Position numbers and translations under genes: made by a program. The notes beneath the pieces were generated by a model that was given only the letters and a program-made list of their open reading frames with translations, did no database searches and was not told the origin of the DNA. From a virus: a stretch of DNA of 64,000 nucleotides. Below are positions 16,050 to 24,682 of this stretch, piece after piece (within the stretch, counting starts at the first letter, position 1; every line of letters begins with the position of its first letter). The DNA lies in IMG/VR virus record IMGVR_UViG_3300008110_010000, positions 130,036 to 194,035 of that record. The stretch is one strand, 5' to 3'.

Positions 16050-16875
16050 GTCGTTAAAATTAAATTGGCATAAAAGTTCAAATTTTGGGGATCAGCTTAA
16101 TCCGTATTTAGTTAAAAAAATGTGGGGATTCAATTCTTTTAAAATTAATGAAGGAAGTAAGGACCCACACGTCATGATGATAGGATCGATATTAAACGAA
16201 GCAAATTCTCAGACCCTAGTTTTAGGATCAGGATTCGTAGGGGTTAATAGGTTTTTTGAGGGTGTTCCTAGGATAATTACTGTGAGAGGAAAAAAGACCC
16301 TCCAGATGGTTAATGACGTAGGGGTAAAAACTGACGAAATTAGTTTAGGTGATCCAGCAATTCTTATACCTGATTACTTTACACCATCCCCAGGAATCGA
16401 CAAATACGATATAGGTATAATTCCCCATATAATAGACATGGAGTATGCTCAAAAAATATTCGGAAGAAAAAGAGGTTCTAGGATAATAGATTTAAGACTA
16501 GTTGGAGAAACGTTTGATGAAATGGAATCAATCATAAATCAAATATGCTCATGTCGATGTATTATTTCCAGCAGCTTACATGGATTAATCATAGCGCATA
16601 CTTACGGAATACCAGGGATTTGGTGTGAATTTTCTGATATGGTTATAGGGGAGGGATTTAAATTCAAAGATTATATGTCAGCCCATGGTGTGGATGAAGA
16701 TTCTGTGCCTTATTTAAATCTAAAAGAACCTAATAGCTTTCTCACTATACCGGAAATTAAAACCCTTGCTAAAAATGTTATAGTAGATTCCAATCACGAA
16801 AGAGAAAAAATGAGAGCTATCATTAGCAACGTTTATGATATTATTTGTTCTAATAAAAAAATGTACCTTCTATAG
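16042..16875 (+). CDS. Polysaccharide pyruvyltransferase family protein
   Basis: Conserved features of the pyruvyltransferase family (PF04230, as in CsaB and WcaK) are visible: NFGDQLNPYLV near the N-terminus (14-24), GDPAIL (103-108), and SSSLHGLIIAHTYGIP (176-191), which includes the conserved His. The family transfers pyruvate from phosphoenolpyruvate to a sugar to form a ketal, giving the glycan a negative charge. The start is GTG and overlaps the previous gene by 8 bases; no ATG lies nearby in frame, and the N-F-G-D motif requires an early start. The next gene begins directly after the stop. Confidence 0.9.
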   Translation: MDKSLKLNWHKSSNFGDQLNPYLVKKMWGFNSFKINEGSKDPHVMMIGSILNEANSQTLVLGSGFVGVNRFFEGVPRIITVRGKKTLQMVNDVGVKTDEISLGDPAILIPDYFTPSPGIDKYDIGIIPHIIDMEYAQKIFGRKRGSRIIDLRLVGETFDEMESIINQICSCRCIISSSLHGLIIAHTYGIPGIWCEFSDMVIGEGFKFKDYMSAHGVDEDSVPYLNLKEPNSFLTIPEIKTLAKNVIVDSNHEREKMRAIISNVYDIICSNKKMYLL

Positions 16876-17529
16876 ATGGAAAAACTAGATCTTAAAAAAA
16901 TAACAGCCGTTGTGATAGATGGAAGGGGTTATTTAGAAGAGAGATATAACAGATTTAAAGAGATAGTTTCCTTTATGCAAAAGCATATAGAATTTGATTC
17001 TATAAAGATGTTTTTGGTTGAAGATCCTAAAATTCCCGGAATTGAATTTAATAAGATAAACAGATTTGGAATTTCGGATTATTCTAAATTTTGTTTGCAC
17101 GAATTGACAAATTATATTAGCACTGATTTCTGTTTAATATTTCAAGACGATGGTTTTGTTTTAAATCCTGGTTACTGGAGTGATGAATTTTATATGTATG
17201 ATTATATTGGATCCCCTTGGCCTCTTTATATAGGATGGCCAGAGGAGGGAAAGCAAGTAGGAAACGGAGGATTCTCATTAAGGAGTAAAAGGTTATTAGA
17301 ATATTCAAAAACATTAACACACCACACGACGGAAAATGAGGACACATTCTTACTTGATGATAGAAAGGCATTAGATGATGCTGGTATTAAAATAGCTCCT
17401 GTGGAGATAGCAAGAAAATTTTCCATAGAAAATCATATGGATAGTGATCACAGTATTCATAATTGTTTTGGATTTCATGCTAAGCATTTATTAGAGGAGT
17501 GTTTGGAAATAATTAGAAAAGAAAAATGA
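16876..17529 (+). CDS. DUF5672-like putative glycosyltransferase
   Basis: This 217-residue protein contains FCLIFQDDGFVLNPGYW, YIGSPWP and VGNGGFSLRSK, the set I associate with the DUF5672 family found in sugar-related gene clusters. The QDDG segment stands where a DxD would be. The family is thought to be glycosyltransferase-like, but the reaction is not something I can state. It starts immediately after the previous stop and shares an ATGA overlap with the next gene, so it is in the middle of the operon. Confidence 0.82.
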   Translation: MEKLDLKKITAVVIDGRGYLEERYNRFKEIVSFMQKHIEFDSIKMFLVEDPKIPGIEFNKINRFGISDYSKFCLHELTNYISTDFCLIFQDDGFVLNPGYWSDEFYMYDYIGSPWPLYIGWPEEGKQVGNGGFSLRSKRLLEYSKTLTHHTTENEDTFLLDDRKALDDAGIKIAPVEIARKFSIENHMDSDHSIHNCFGFHAKHLLEECLEIIRKEK

Positions 17530-18254
17530 AAGTAATGGCATATTATCCCATTCATTATGGGACTGAGTATTTAGAATCTTCTATAAAATCTATAGACGAT
17601 CAGGTAGATAAAATATTAATTTTATATTCTGCTACCCCCAGCTATGGACACTTAACTGATATAGAATGTCCAGAATCTGAAAATGATATAAAAGATGTTG
17701 CATTTTCAGCTTCTTCTAAAATAGTATGGAAGAAGATAGAAGCTTATAACGAGGGAAATCATAGAAATATTGGATTTCAAGAATCTAATGATTATGATAT
17801 AATGTTAACATTAGATTCTGATGAGGTATGGAATCCAACATCCCTTGATAAATGTATAAAAGAAACATATGACGGCGAAGCTTGGAGAAGAAATATTACG
17901 GGATTTGTACATTTTTGGAAATCCTTTAACTGGGTATGTAGGGATGGATTTCAGCCTGGTAGAATTTTCAATCTTAGGAGAAATAACAATATAGAGGTTC
18001 CTATTGAAGGGACAATATATCATTTTGGATATGCTCAGTCTAATAAAATCATAGATTATAAATTTGAAATTCATGGCCATAAGAATGAAATAAAACCCGG
18101 ATGGCTAGAAAACACGTATTATAAATGGGAGCCAGGAATGAGGGATTTACATCCTACTGGCGGTGCATGGGATCAAGCTATTCCTTTTGATAAGAATTCA
18201 TTACCAGATATACTTAAATCCCATCCTAATTACGATAAAGAAATAATAAAATAA
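17526..18254 (+). CDS. GT2-like glycosyltransferase
   Basis: The 242-residue protein opens with a short strand (MKVMAYYPIHYG) and a helix, then has a GN-HRNIGF segment. LTLDSDEVW (95-102) supplies the DxD that is typical of GT-A family 2 enzymes that carry a D-x-D-E. The C-terminal half contains WKSFNW and aromatic residues likely to line an acceptor site. It overlaps the previous stop by ATGA. Base composition from here to about 19.4 kb looks more AT-rich than the structural genes, which may reflect separate acquisition. Confidence 0.84.
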   Translation: MKVMAYYPIHYGTEYLESSIKSIDDQVDKILILYSATPSYGHLTDIECPESENDIKDVAFSASSKIVWKKIEAYNEGNHRNIGFQESNDYDIMLTLDSDEVWNPTSLDKCIKETYDGEAWRRNITGFVHFWKSFNWVCRDGFQPGRIFNLRRNNNIEVPIEGTIYHFGYAQSNKIIDYKFEIHGHKNEIKPGWLENTYYKWEPGMRDLHPTGGAWDQAIPFDKNSLPDILKSHPNYDKEIIK

Positions 18255-18259
18255 AAAAT

Positions 18260-18838
18260 ATGGACATGGAAAAAATTTTATCAGAGATACTCAAAGTTGG
18301 TAAAGATCAATTAGATTCTATTGATTTAAATGATTACAGAAAGATTACGGATTCTATTAACACCCCTAAAGAGTGGTTTTATATGCAATCCGGGGTAGAG
18401 CATTACAGATTGCTCGCATTTATAAGTGGACTTTTTGAAAACGAAAGCTTATTAGATATAGGAACATACCAGGGGAGTTCTTCCATAGCAATGTCATATA
18501 ATTCTAAAAATTCAATAACTTCTTTTGATGTTAATCATCAACCTGAAATTTCTAAAATTAAAATACCAAATATTAATTATAAAATAGGTAACGTTTTGGA
18601 ATTTACTGATTTAATTATCAAATCTCCTTTTATATTATTAGATACCTATCACGATGGTTCTTTTGAGGCTGAGTTCATGGAAGAAATGATAAAAATTAAT
18701 TACAGAGGAATTGTTTTATTCGATGACATACACCTTAGCGGACCTATGGAAACATTTTGGAATTCTATTGATTCTGAAAAGTATGATTTAACTAGTAAGG
18801 GTCATTATACAGGTACAGGTTTAGTTTATTTTAAATAA
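18260..18838 (+). CDS. Class I SAM-dependent methyltransferase
   Basis: The SAM-binding motif I appears as LLDIGTYQGSSSIAM (64-78) and a second acidic strand as SFDVN (88-92). ILLDTYHDGSF and IVLFDDIH (151-158) follow the order of the Methyltransf_24 group, which modifies small molecules and sugars. At 192 residues it is a minimal single-domain enzyme. It is set between glycosyltransferase and acyltransferase genes, so an O-methylated sugar is the probable product, though that is inferred from context only. There is an ATG six bases downstream that could also serve as the start. Confidence 0.85.
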   Translation: MDMEKILSEILKVGKDQLDSIDLNDYRKITDSINTPKEWFYMQSGVEHYRLLAFISGLFENESLLDIGTYQGSSSIAMSYNSKNSITSFDVNHQPEISKIKIPNINYKIGNVLEFTDLIIKSPFILLDTYHDGSFEAEFMEEMIKINYRGIVLFDDIHLSGPMETFWNSIDSEKYDLTSKGHYTGTGLVYFK

Positions 18839-18849
18839 AATTCATTTAT

Positions 18850-19362
18850 ATGGGAGAATTAACAATGGGGCATAGATCATACGGGAATGTTACAAGAAGG
18901 GGAGTTCATAATTCGGTTATTATTGGAAAATACTGCTCGATAGCTTCAGGATTGATAGTCGATGGAGGATTTGGACATAATACCGAGTTTATATCAACTT
19001 ATCCATTTAGTGTAATGTTTGATAAATGTGGACATTTAACGGGTCATCCTGTTTGGAAAGGAGATGTCATAATAGGAAACGATGTTTGGATAGGGGAGGA
19101 CTGCTTAATAATGAGCGGGGTAACAATCGGTGATGGTGCAGTTATAGGAGCAAGATCTATCGTAACAAAAGATATTGACCCATATTCTATAAATGTAGGA
19201 TCACCTTCTCGCAGGGTAAAAAAAAGATTTACGGAAGAACAAATATCGGATCTTTTAAAAATAAAATGGTGGGATTGGGATGAGGATAAAATTTTAGAAA
19301 ATTCACATCTTTTAATGGGCAAAGAAATAAACCATTTTATAGATAAACATAAAATATATTAA
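18850..19362 (+). CDS. Left-handed beta-helix (hexapeptide) acyltransferase
   Basis: The sequence has hexapeptide-repeat coils (VIIGKYCSIASG, DVIIGNDVWIGEDCLIMSGVTIG, GAVIGARSIVTK) and the catalytic His context FGHNTEF (H43) of CatB/Vat-type O-acetyltransferases. An extended loop follows that His, and the C-terminal WWDWDEDKI helix is typical of this group. The length of 170 is near the usual 170-210. In glycan clusters these enzymes acetylate a sugar hydroxyl using acetyl-CoA. It lies 11 bases after the methyltransferase gene. Confidence 0.9.
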   Translation: MGELTMGHRSYGNVTRRGVHNSVIIGKYCSIASGLIVDGGFGHNTEFISTYPFSVMFDKCGHLTGHPVWKGDVIIGNDVWIGEDCLIMSGVTIGDGAVIGARSIVTKDIDPYSINVGSPSRRVKKRFTEEQISDLLKIKWWDWDEDKILENSHLLMGKEINHFIDKHKIY

Positions 19363-19375
19363 TAAAAAAAAGTAT

Positions 19376-20074
19376 ATGCAAGAATCACAAAACAAAGATG
19401 TTCAATTGATAAAATATCTTGATATCGAAATAATCATTACTGAACAAAGTGCTAAATACCACGGAAGCTTTACCGGGGGAAAAGTCTACGAAAGCGATGT
19501 TGTGGAAAGATTTTTAAATGATATACCAGAAAATGGCACCGTATTAGATATTGGAGCCTGCACAGGTTCGTATGCCATGTTGGATTTAATAAAATCTGGT
19601 ATAAAAATACATTCATTTGAACCTTCTAGGGTATATCACGAGCTGGTTAAAAACATATCTATAAACGGAAGTAAAACTATGTGTTATAACTATGCGGTGT
19701 CTGATAAAGAGGGTATATTTGACTTTAATGAAATAGTAGAAGACTTACCCATTGCACTATCTATGCTAGGTGGTAAACCTGCTTCCCATAAAAATTATAG
19801 AACGTTTGAGGTTAAAACTGTTACGATTGATAGTTTAAATTTAAACCCTGATATCATTAAAATAGATACAGAGGGTCATGAGCTTATGGTTTTAAAGGGA
19901 GGAGAAAAAACAATTAACACTTTACATCCTATTATTTATTGCGAATATAGTCAGGAAAATACATCTCAATATGGATACAATGCTGACGATTCTTTAAATC
20001 TATTAAAAGAATGGGGTTATGAGATTGAATTAATTAATGGTAACATTATAGCCAAATACCCAGTACATAATTAA
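19376..20074 (+). CDS. FkbM family methyltransferase
   Basis: SAM-binding residues are in TVLDIGACTGSYA (55-67) and IHSFEPS (78-84). The FkbM hallmark IIKIDTEGHELMVLKGGE follows (160-177), with a C-terminal strand IIYCEYS. FkbM enzymes O-methylate hydroxyls in polyketides and glycans, so this is the second methyltransferase in the cassette. The length of 232 is typical. The leader before the ATG is A-rich (AATAAAAAAAAGTAT) with no Shine-Dalgarno. Confidence 0.9.
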   Translation: MQESQNKDVQLIKYLDIEIIITEQSAKYHGSFTGGKVYESDVVERFLNDIPENGTVLDIGACTGSYAMLDLIKSGIKIHSFEPSRVYHELVKNISINGSKTMCYNYAVSDKEGIFDFNEIVEDLPIALSMLGGKPASHKNYRTFEVKTVTIDSLNLNPDIIKIDTEGHELMVLKGGEKTINTLHPIIYCEYSQENTSQYGYNADDSLNLLKEWGYEIELINGNIIAKYPVHN

Positions 20075-20088
20075 ATCGTTAATATTTT

Positions 20089-21024
20089 ATGAAGTATAAA
20101 TTAGCATTATTTGGATCCTCTGGTTTAGTTGGTTCAAATATTTTAAAAAAAATAGACACGGATAAGTATGAAGTGCTATCACCAATAAGAAAGGATTTAG
20201 ATCTCTTGGATGAGAAAAAGGTACTAGATTGGTTTTTAAAAAATCGTGTAGATTATGTTATTCTAGCTGCTGCCAGAGTTGGAGGTATAGTTGCAAATGC
20301 AACATATCCCACAGAATATCTTTACGAGAATCTAACTATCCAGAATAATGTGATTATGTCTGCTTTTAAAAGTGGTGTTGATAATCTTGTTTTTCTTGGA
20401 TCATCTTGCATTTATCCTAGAGAATGTCAACAACCAATAAAGGAAGAGTATTTGTTAACTGGGCCATTAGAAAAGACCAATAAATCATATGCTCTAGCAA
20501 AGATAGCTGGCATTCAATTGTGCGATTCAATTAGAGAGCAGTATGGTAAAAAATATTATTCTTTAATGCCTTGTAATTTATATGGACCTGGTGATAATTT
20601 TAATCATGAAGCTTCCCACGTAATCCCTGGGATGATGATTAAAATTGATAGAGCTAAAGAAGCTGGATCTGAAGAATTAAATCTGCTGGGTACAGGTAGA
20701 CCATTTAGGGAATTCTTATTCATAGAGGATTTAGCAGATGGTGTAATTTTTGTGATGGAAAATCATAAAGGAGAGGATGGAATCATTAACTTAGGTTCAG
20801 GTGAGGAAGTTACCATCAAACAACTTGCGGAAATACTAGTTAAAGAAATGGATTACGAGGGAAAAATAATTTTTAATACAAACGGACCAGACGGAACCCC
20901 TAGAAAGGTTTTGGATAATTCTAAGATAAACTCAATTGGATGGAAATCTAAAATAAAACTAGAAGATGGTATAAAAAGAACTGTTAAGTGGTTCTATGAA
21001 AATAAGGAATCAATAAGAATATGA
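20089..21024 (+). CDS. fcl: GDP-L-fucose synthase
   Basis: This 311-residue short-chain dehydrogenase-like enzyme has the NADP-binding GSSGLVGS (9-16), [11 protein letters not shown] (60-70), LGSSCIYP (103-110) with the conserved catalytic Ser and Cys, and YALAK (134-138) as the Y-x3-K pair. [10 protein letters not shown] and the [10 protein letters not shown] element are also typical. It performs epimerisation and reduction of GDP-4-keto-6-deoxy-mannose to GDP-L-fucose. The length is close to E. coli Fcl (321). It shares an ATGA overlap with the dehydratase gene that follows, so both steps are made together for the GT10 enzyme in the same cassette. Confidence 0.95.
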   Translation: MKYKLALFGSSGLVGSNILKKIDTDKYEVLSPIRKDLDLLDEKKVLDWFLKNRVDYVILAAARVGGIVANATYPTEYLYENLTIQNNVIMSAFKSGVDNLVFLGSSCIYPRECQQPIKEEYLLTGPLEKTNKSYALAKIAGIQLCDSIREQYGKKYYSLMPCNLYGPGDNFNHEASHVIPGMMIKIDRAKEAGSEELNLLGTGRPFREFLFIEDLADGVIFVMENHKGEDGIINLGSGEEVTIKQLAEILVKEMDYEGKIIFNTNGPDGTPRKVLDNSKINSIGWKSKIKLEDGIKRTVKWFYENKESIRI

Positions 21025-22028
21025 AAGTAGCATTAATAACGGGGGTAAATGGACAGGATGGATCTTACCTAGCAGAACTCCTCCTAGAGAAAGGATATTT
21101 TGTTCACGGAACTATTAGAAGATCTTCTTCTTTTAATTCTTCCAGAATTGAACATTTTAGAGATCATCCTAATTTTAAAAGACATTATATAGATTTAACA
21201 GATTACGGGAGTGTTTCCAGTGTTATTTCGAAAATACAACCGGAAGAGGTTTATAATTTAGGTGCACAAAGTCATGTTAAAATTTCTTTCGAGATTCCTA
21301 ATTACACTGGACAGGTTGATGCAATAGGAACATTGAATGTGTTAGAAGCGATTCGCACTCATTCCCCGAGTTCCAAACTTTATCAAGCTTCGACCTCTGA
21401 GCTTTATGGTAAGGTTCAGGAAACTCCTCAAAAAGAAACTACCCCCTTTTATCCAAGATCTCCCTATGGAGTAGCAAAGCTCTATGGTTTTTGGATTATT
21501 AAAAACTATAGAGAATCCTATGATATGTTTGCATGCAATGGAATTCTGTTCAACCACACATCTCCTAGAAGAGGAGAAAACTTCGTAGAGAAAAAAATAA
21601 TTCAAACTCTTTGTGATATCAAAAGAGGAAGAACTGAAATATTAACTTTAGGCAATTTATCTGCCAAAAGAGATATAGGGCATGCTAAAGAATATGTTGA
21701 GGGAATGTGGAGAATGCTACAGCAAGAGAAGCCTGATGATTTTGTTTTAGCCACTGGAGTAACATACTCTATTAAGGAAATGGTGGAAATGGTTTGTAAA
21801 AAAATAGGGATAGAAATTTACTGGGAGCCGCAAGAAGTAGGGGAGATAGGCATTGACAGAAAAACTAACAAGATAATTGTTGGAGTAGATCCTAAATATT
21901 ATAGACCAGCTGAAGTTGAACTACTCTTAGGCGATGCTACAAAGGCAAAGGATATTTTAGGATGGGAACCTAAACTGGATCTTTCACAGATATTTGATGA
22001 GATGATAGAAGAAACTATGAAAAGCTAA
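21021..22028 (+). CDS. gmd: GDP-mannose 4,6-dehydratase
   Basis: The protein has the N-terminal [13 protein letters not shown] nucleotide-binding motif, [13 protein letters not shown] (78-90), the catalytic TSELYG (125-130) and YGVAK (149-153), and the [12 protein letters not shown] segment characteristic of Gmd. It converts GDP-D-mannose to GDP-4-keto-6-deoxy-D-mannose, the first step to GDP-L-fucose. At 335 residues it is slightly shorter than E. coli Gmd (373). It is the last gene of the cassette and ends directly against the convergent minus-strand gene, with no room for a terminator. Confidence 0.95.
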   Translation: MKVALITGVNGQDGSYLAELLLEKGYFVHGTIRRSSSFNSSRIEHFRDHPNFKRHYIDLTDYGSVSSVISKIQPEEVYNLGAQSHVKISFEIPNYTGQVDAIGTLNVLEAIRTHSPSSKLYQASTSELYGKVQETPQKETTPFYPRSPYGVAKLYGFWIIKNYRESYDMFACNGILFNHTSPRRGENFVEKKIIQTLCDIKRGRTEILTLGNLSAKRDIGHAKEYVEGMWRMLQQEKPDDFVLATGVTYSIKEMVEMVCKKIGIEIYWEPQEVGEIGIDRKTNKIIVGVDPKYYRPAEVELLLGDATKAKDILGWEPKLDLSQIFDEMIEETMKS

Positions 22029-22253
22029 TTATTTAGATACTATTTCATTAGCTTTAAGAAGCTGATCCAGATCCTTCATTTTATAGCTAGTTTGTCCTGG
22101 TGAGCCCCATTTATTTTGATCTCCCCAATTAATGAATCCCTGATTATTTAAATGCTTTCCTGAATTATAAGAAAAATCGTATTTTCCCTCTGCTTTGGCA
22201 GCCTCTGAAAATTCGTCCATGTTAGATATATTTTTGTAACCGTATTTTTCCAT
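22029..22253 (-). CDS. Small hypothetical protein
   Basis: This 74-residue polar protein (rich in Lys, Asn, Gly, Ser and aromatics) has no recognised domain. It is the second gene of a two-gene minus-strand unit, two bases after the upstream gene, so the pair is probably co-transcribed. Its stop abuts the stop of gmd. Confidence 0.7.
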   Translation of the reverse strand: MEKYGYKNISNMDEFSEAAKAEGKYDFSYNSGKHLNNQGFINWGDQNKWGSPGQTSYKMKDLDQLLKANEIVSK

Positions 22254-22255
22254 TA

Positions 22256-22831
22256 TTATTTCTTTTTCTTTCTATTTGCCTTAGCTCTTTGGTAAAGCTT
22301 TTTGTCATGCATTTTAGTTGTTTTACCCCCCGTTACAAAAGAATTAACTCTAGCCATTGCCCATTGTTGAGGCGTAGTTCCAGGCACGTGTCCGGTTTTC
22401 CATGCTGCATAACCCTTTCTCCAGACCTGCTTTAATATTCCTAACGGAAATCCTGTTTTGTCGGACTTGTTCTTTAGTGCCTTGTGAACCGGACTTGTAA
22501 TCTTATCAACGGATTCATTGATAAAATCCTCGTTTTCGTTGATTAATTCCATGAATGCCTCGAGAAATAATTCCTCCCCCTCGTTCATAGCTTCATCAAA
22601 CTGGTTGAAATTTTTTAGTAGCTTACTTTCTCCAAACATTTTCTTGTATTTACTTGTATATTTACTAGGCTTTGTGTCAACCTTTTTACCAACTCCAGCT
22701 TTTCTTGACTTATAATCAGCGTCCCATTCCTGATATGCGCTAGAGTCGTCGTCAGCTTTTTTCCCATGTTTTTTGATTTCCTTCTTCATCACATTGGGAT
22801 TCTTTGTCAAATATTTTTTAGGAAGCTTCAT
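22256..22831 (-). CDS. Conserved phage protein with a DUF5824-like domain
   Basis: Residues about 110-175 contain SPVHKALKNKS, GFPLGILKQVWRKGYAAW and PGTTPQQWAMARVNSF, which I recognise as a conserved module of T4-like phages, probably DUF5824, of unknown function. The N-terminal half is very basic and low-complexity. An internal segment LLKNFNQFDEAMNE resembles the aromatic leader seen on the head-region proteins, suggesting cleavage and packaging, though here it is not at the N-terminus. A minus-strand GATATATAAATA ends only 2 bases before the ATG, so the message is likely leaderless. Confidence 0.82.
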   Translation of the reverse strand: MKLPKKYLTKNPNVMKKEIKKHGKKADDDSSAYQEWDADYKSRKAGVGKKVDTKPSKYTSKYKKMFGESKLLKNFNQFDEAMNEGEELFLEAFMELINENEDFINESVDKITSPVHKALKNKSDKTGFPLGILKQVWRKGYAAWKTGHVPGTTPQQWAMARVNSFVTGGKTTKMHDKKLYQRAKANRKKKK

Positions 22832-22833
22832 AA

Positions 22834-22845
22834 TATTTATATATC
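22834..22845 (-). promoter_or_regulatory. Minus-strand late-promoter-like motif GATATATAAATA
   Basis: The full 12-base motif, read on the minus strand, ends 2 bases before the start codon of the DUF5824-like gene. It matches the plus-strand copies at 10389 and 11351 exactly. Confidence 0.6.
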
Positions 22846-22916
22846 CACAGGGTCGGAATCAAATCGGGTGATTGGTCTATAATTAATTGCAGAGAAATGT
22901 AAAGAATCATGCCTCC

Positions 22917-23537
22917 ATGTTCAATAAGCTCAAAAAAATAATAAACATCATGACGGAAAAGGAAACCCCCGAACTAAAGGAAGATTATAGCCAATTTTCC
23001 TATCAATGGATTAAAGGAGATCTACTTTCTAAAGTCCAGCACTATCAAGATATAGTTGAAGAAGGGGATAGAAAATATATAGTTTTTACCGATAAAAGCA
23101 GAATTCTATTGGATCTACTTGATGAATATATGATCAGAGTGGATAAGGGATTTGAAGAGATCAGTGCTCCTTCCCAGGATTTACCAATTTTCCAAGAAGA
23201 CCCATTAACTCACAAGGGGGTAAAAACGAGGGATACGAAATATGAACCTAAGATTCAGCAAGATGAAAGTCCTATTTTTTCTCTTTTATCTAAACAGAAA
23301 GAAAACTGGGTTGATGTAGATCTCCAATTAAGTATAAATCTGCCTCCAAAAAGTTTATGGGATGTCTTAGTTTCTTCTTTTGATGATGCTGAAAAAGACA
23401 TCTTAGAATACGTAACAAAGGATTTAGACATCGAGGTAGTGAGACAATCCCTCAGAAATTCCATAAAAGATATATATAAAAAGCAAAAGAATATCCCAAC
23501 TAAAAATGTCAGAACCCAAGATTCTTCTCCAGAATGA
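22917..23537 (+). CDS. Hypothetical protein
   Basis: I do not recognise this protein (about 206 residues from the ATG). It is acidic with alternating helices and a central Pro-rich, probably flexible region. The start is uncertain. A TTG further upstream (22887) is in frame. The ATG used here gives MFNKLKKIINIM. A third candidate at 22950 (MTEKETP) has the best A-rich leader (CAAAAAAATAATAAACATC). The 3' end overlaps the Nudix gene by 32 bases and contains a promoter-like motif for it. Confidence 0.75.
   Translation: MFNKLKKIINIMTEKETPELKEDYSQFSYQWIKGDLLSKVQHYQDIVEEGDRKYIVFTDKSRILLDLLDEYMIRVDKGFEEISAPSQDLPIFQEDPLTHKGVKTRDTKYEPKIQQDESPIFSLLSKQKENWVDVDLQLSINLPPKSLWDVLVSSFDDAEKDILEYVTKDLDIEVVRQSLRNSIKDIYKKQKNIPTKNVRTQDSSPE
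23469..23480 (+). promoter_or_regulatory. Late-promoter-like motif inside a coding sequence
   Basis: GATATATATAAA is embedded in the codons for Asp-Ile-Tyr-Lys near the end of the preceding gene, 25 bases before the Nudix start. It has two extra bases (TA) relative to the common form, so it may be coincidental in AT-rich DNA. Confidence 0.35.
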
Positions 23538-24024
23538 TCATATAGAGGTTATCGAGATAGGTAATAGGGTTGGGATCCAGCAAAAAAATCCTTCCGTTAT
23601 TATTTTACCATATACAACTGATGAATCCGGTAACCCAAAATCACTAGGACTTATTTCAGAGCCTAACTCCCTAAAGGAAGGAGGAATGTCTCTAACTGTG
23701 ATAACAGGATCCCCCGAAGACTCTGACGAGGATATTTTAGAAACAGCTAAGAGGGAATTGAAGGAAGAAGCTGGATACGAGATTAATGATATAGAAAAAT
23801 GGGAATATCTTGGGAACATTAAGACCTCAAAAATTGTAATCAATGGTAATCCTGCATTTGGTGTAGATGTAACTGGGATGGAAAGAGGACAAAAATCTGG
23901 GGACGGATCTAAAAATGAAGAGAATTCCAAGTTTTCATTAGTTAATCTTAGTGATGCTATTAATCTGGATGATGCTCTAGTTTCCTGTTTATTTTTAAAA
24001 ATATTTCAAAACAAACTAATTTAA
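23506..24024 (+). CDS. Nudix hydrolase family protein
   Basis: The Nudix box is present as E75-x7-R83-E-L-K-E-E-A-G90-Y, matching E-x7-R-E-U-x-E-E-x-G-U. The leading Gly expected six residues before E75 is displaced by one (G68, S69). The surrounding fold is plausible: a preceding strand MSLTVITG and a following WEYLGNI. Nudix enzymes hydrolyse nucleoside diphosphates linked to another group, for example ADP-ribose, NAD derivatives, nucleotide sugars or RNA caps. Given the nearby glycan cassette a nucleotide-sugar substrate is possible, but the sequence does not decide it. The length of 172 is typical. Confidence 0.85.
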   Translation: MSEPKILLQNDHIEVIEIGNRVGIQQKNPSVIILPYTTDESGNPKSLGLISEPNSLKEGGMSLTVITGSPEDSDEDILETAKRELKEEAGYEINDIEKWEYLGNIKTSKIVINGNPAFGVDVTGMERGQKSGDGSKNEENSKFSLVNLSDAINLDDALVSCLFLKIFQNKLI

Positions 24025-24025
24025 T

Positions 24026-24307
24026 ATGTATTTACCTTCTAGAAAAGAAAGAAAAGCGCTAGCAAAAAAATTAGGATTAAAAAAGAAAAAAGAATCATTT
24101 AAAGAAATGGTAGAGAGATTCGGAAGATCTCAAGAATATGGAAAAATGATTCATCTTCAACACCTACAAAATCAAGAAAATTCTAGGATCAATTTAGAAG
24201 AAAACATTGAAACCAATTTAGAAGTAAACCCTCCTATCCAACAAACCCAAGAATGGGAAAAGGACGAACTGAAAAAAATTATAAGTGGAGAAACTCCTCA
24301 AGCCTAA
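24026..24307 (+). CDS. Small basic hypothetical protein
   Basis: The 93-residue protein has a strongly basic N-terminus (RKERKALAKKLGLKKKK) and a Gln/Asn/Glu-rich C-terminal half, suggesting a nucleic-acid- or protein-binding tail without a recognisable fold. It begins 1 base after the Nudix stop and overlaps the next gene by 23 bases, so translation of the three is probably linked. Confidence 0.72.
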   Translation: MYLPSRKERKALAKKLGLKKKKESFKEMVERFGRSQEYGKMIHLQHLQNQENSRINLEENIETNLEVNPPIQQTQEWEKDELKKIISGETPQA

Positions 24308-24626
24308 AAAGGATCCCCTCAAGATATATTTAACCTCCCTCTCCTACCGAGAAATCAAAAAGAATCTGTCAGACGTAGAGAAGGTACCCTATATTGATGT
24401 GACTAAAATAATCACGGAAAATTTTGGAGGTGATAAGGACCTGAATGACATCCAAAATTGGATTCTAAATCAAATGGTGGTAAAAAAAATTGAATCCTTA
24501 AAGGGGGCTAATACCTCTAAAATTTTTGTAATTATAAAGGATCCTAGTAAATCTTCAGCTAAATCGTTTAAAGAAGTACTTAGAGAATCGGAAATTGGCC
24601 CGGTTTCTATAGAGCTGTATCCATAG
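24285..24626 (+). CDS. Hypothetical protein
   Basis: The 113-residue protein has alternating strands and helices (IYLTSLSYREIKK, a helix DLNDIQNWIL, and KIFVIIKDPSKSS) that look like a small folded alpha/beta domain; no family is recognised. The start is GTG within the end of the previous gene. No better ATG lies downstream before conserved-looking sequence. It is the last gene before the tail region. Confidence 0.7.
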   Translation: MEKLLKPKKDPLKIYLTSLSYREIKKNLSDVEKVPYIDVTKIITENFGGDKDLNDIQNWILNQMVVKKIESLKGANTSKIFVIIKDPSKSSAKSFKEVLRESEIGPVSIELYP

Positions 24627-24652
24627 CAAATTGTTCACGTCTCTTTTATTGG

Positions 24653-24662
24653 AATATATAAT
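24653..24662 (+). promoter_or_regulatory. Possible late-promoter-like motif AATATATAAT
   Basis: AATATATAAT differs from the common motif at its first and last bases and is 20 bases before the likely ATG at 24683. It is the only candidate in the gap leading into the tail operon. Confidence 0.35.
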
Positions 24663-24682
24663 GTTAAGATAATGTATTGTAT

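Noticed and set aside
24677-24682. TTG as the start of the first tail gene
   Set aside because: It adds only two codons before an ATG with normal context; TTG is needed elsewhere (37028) but not here.
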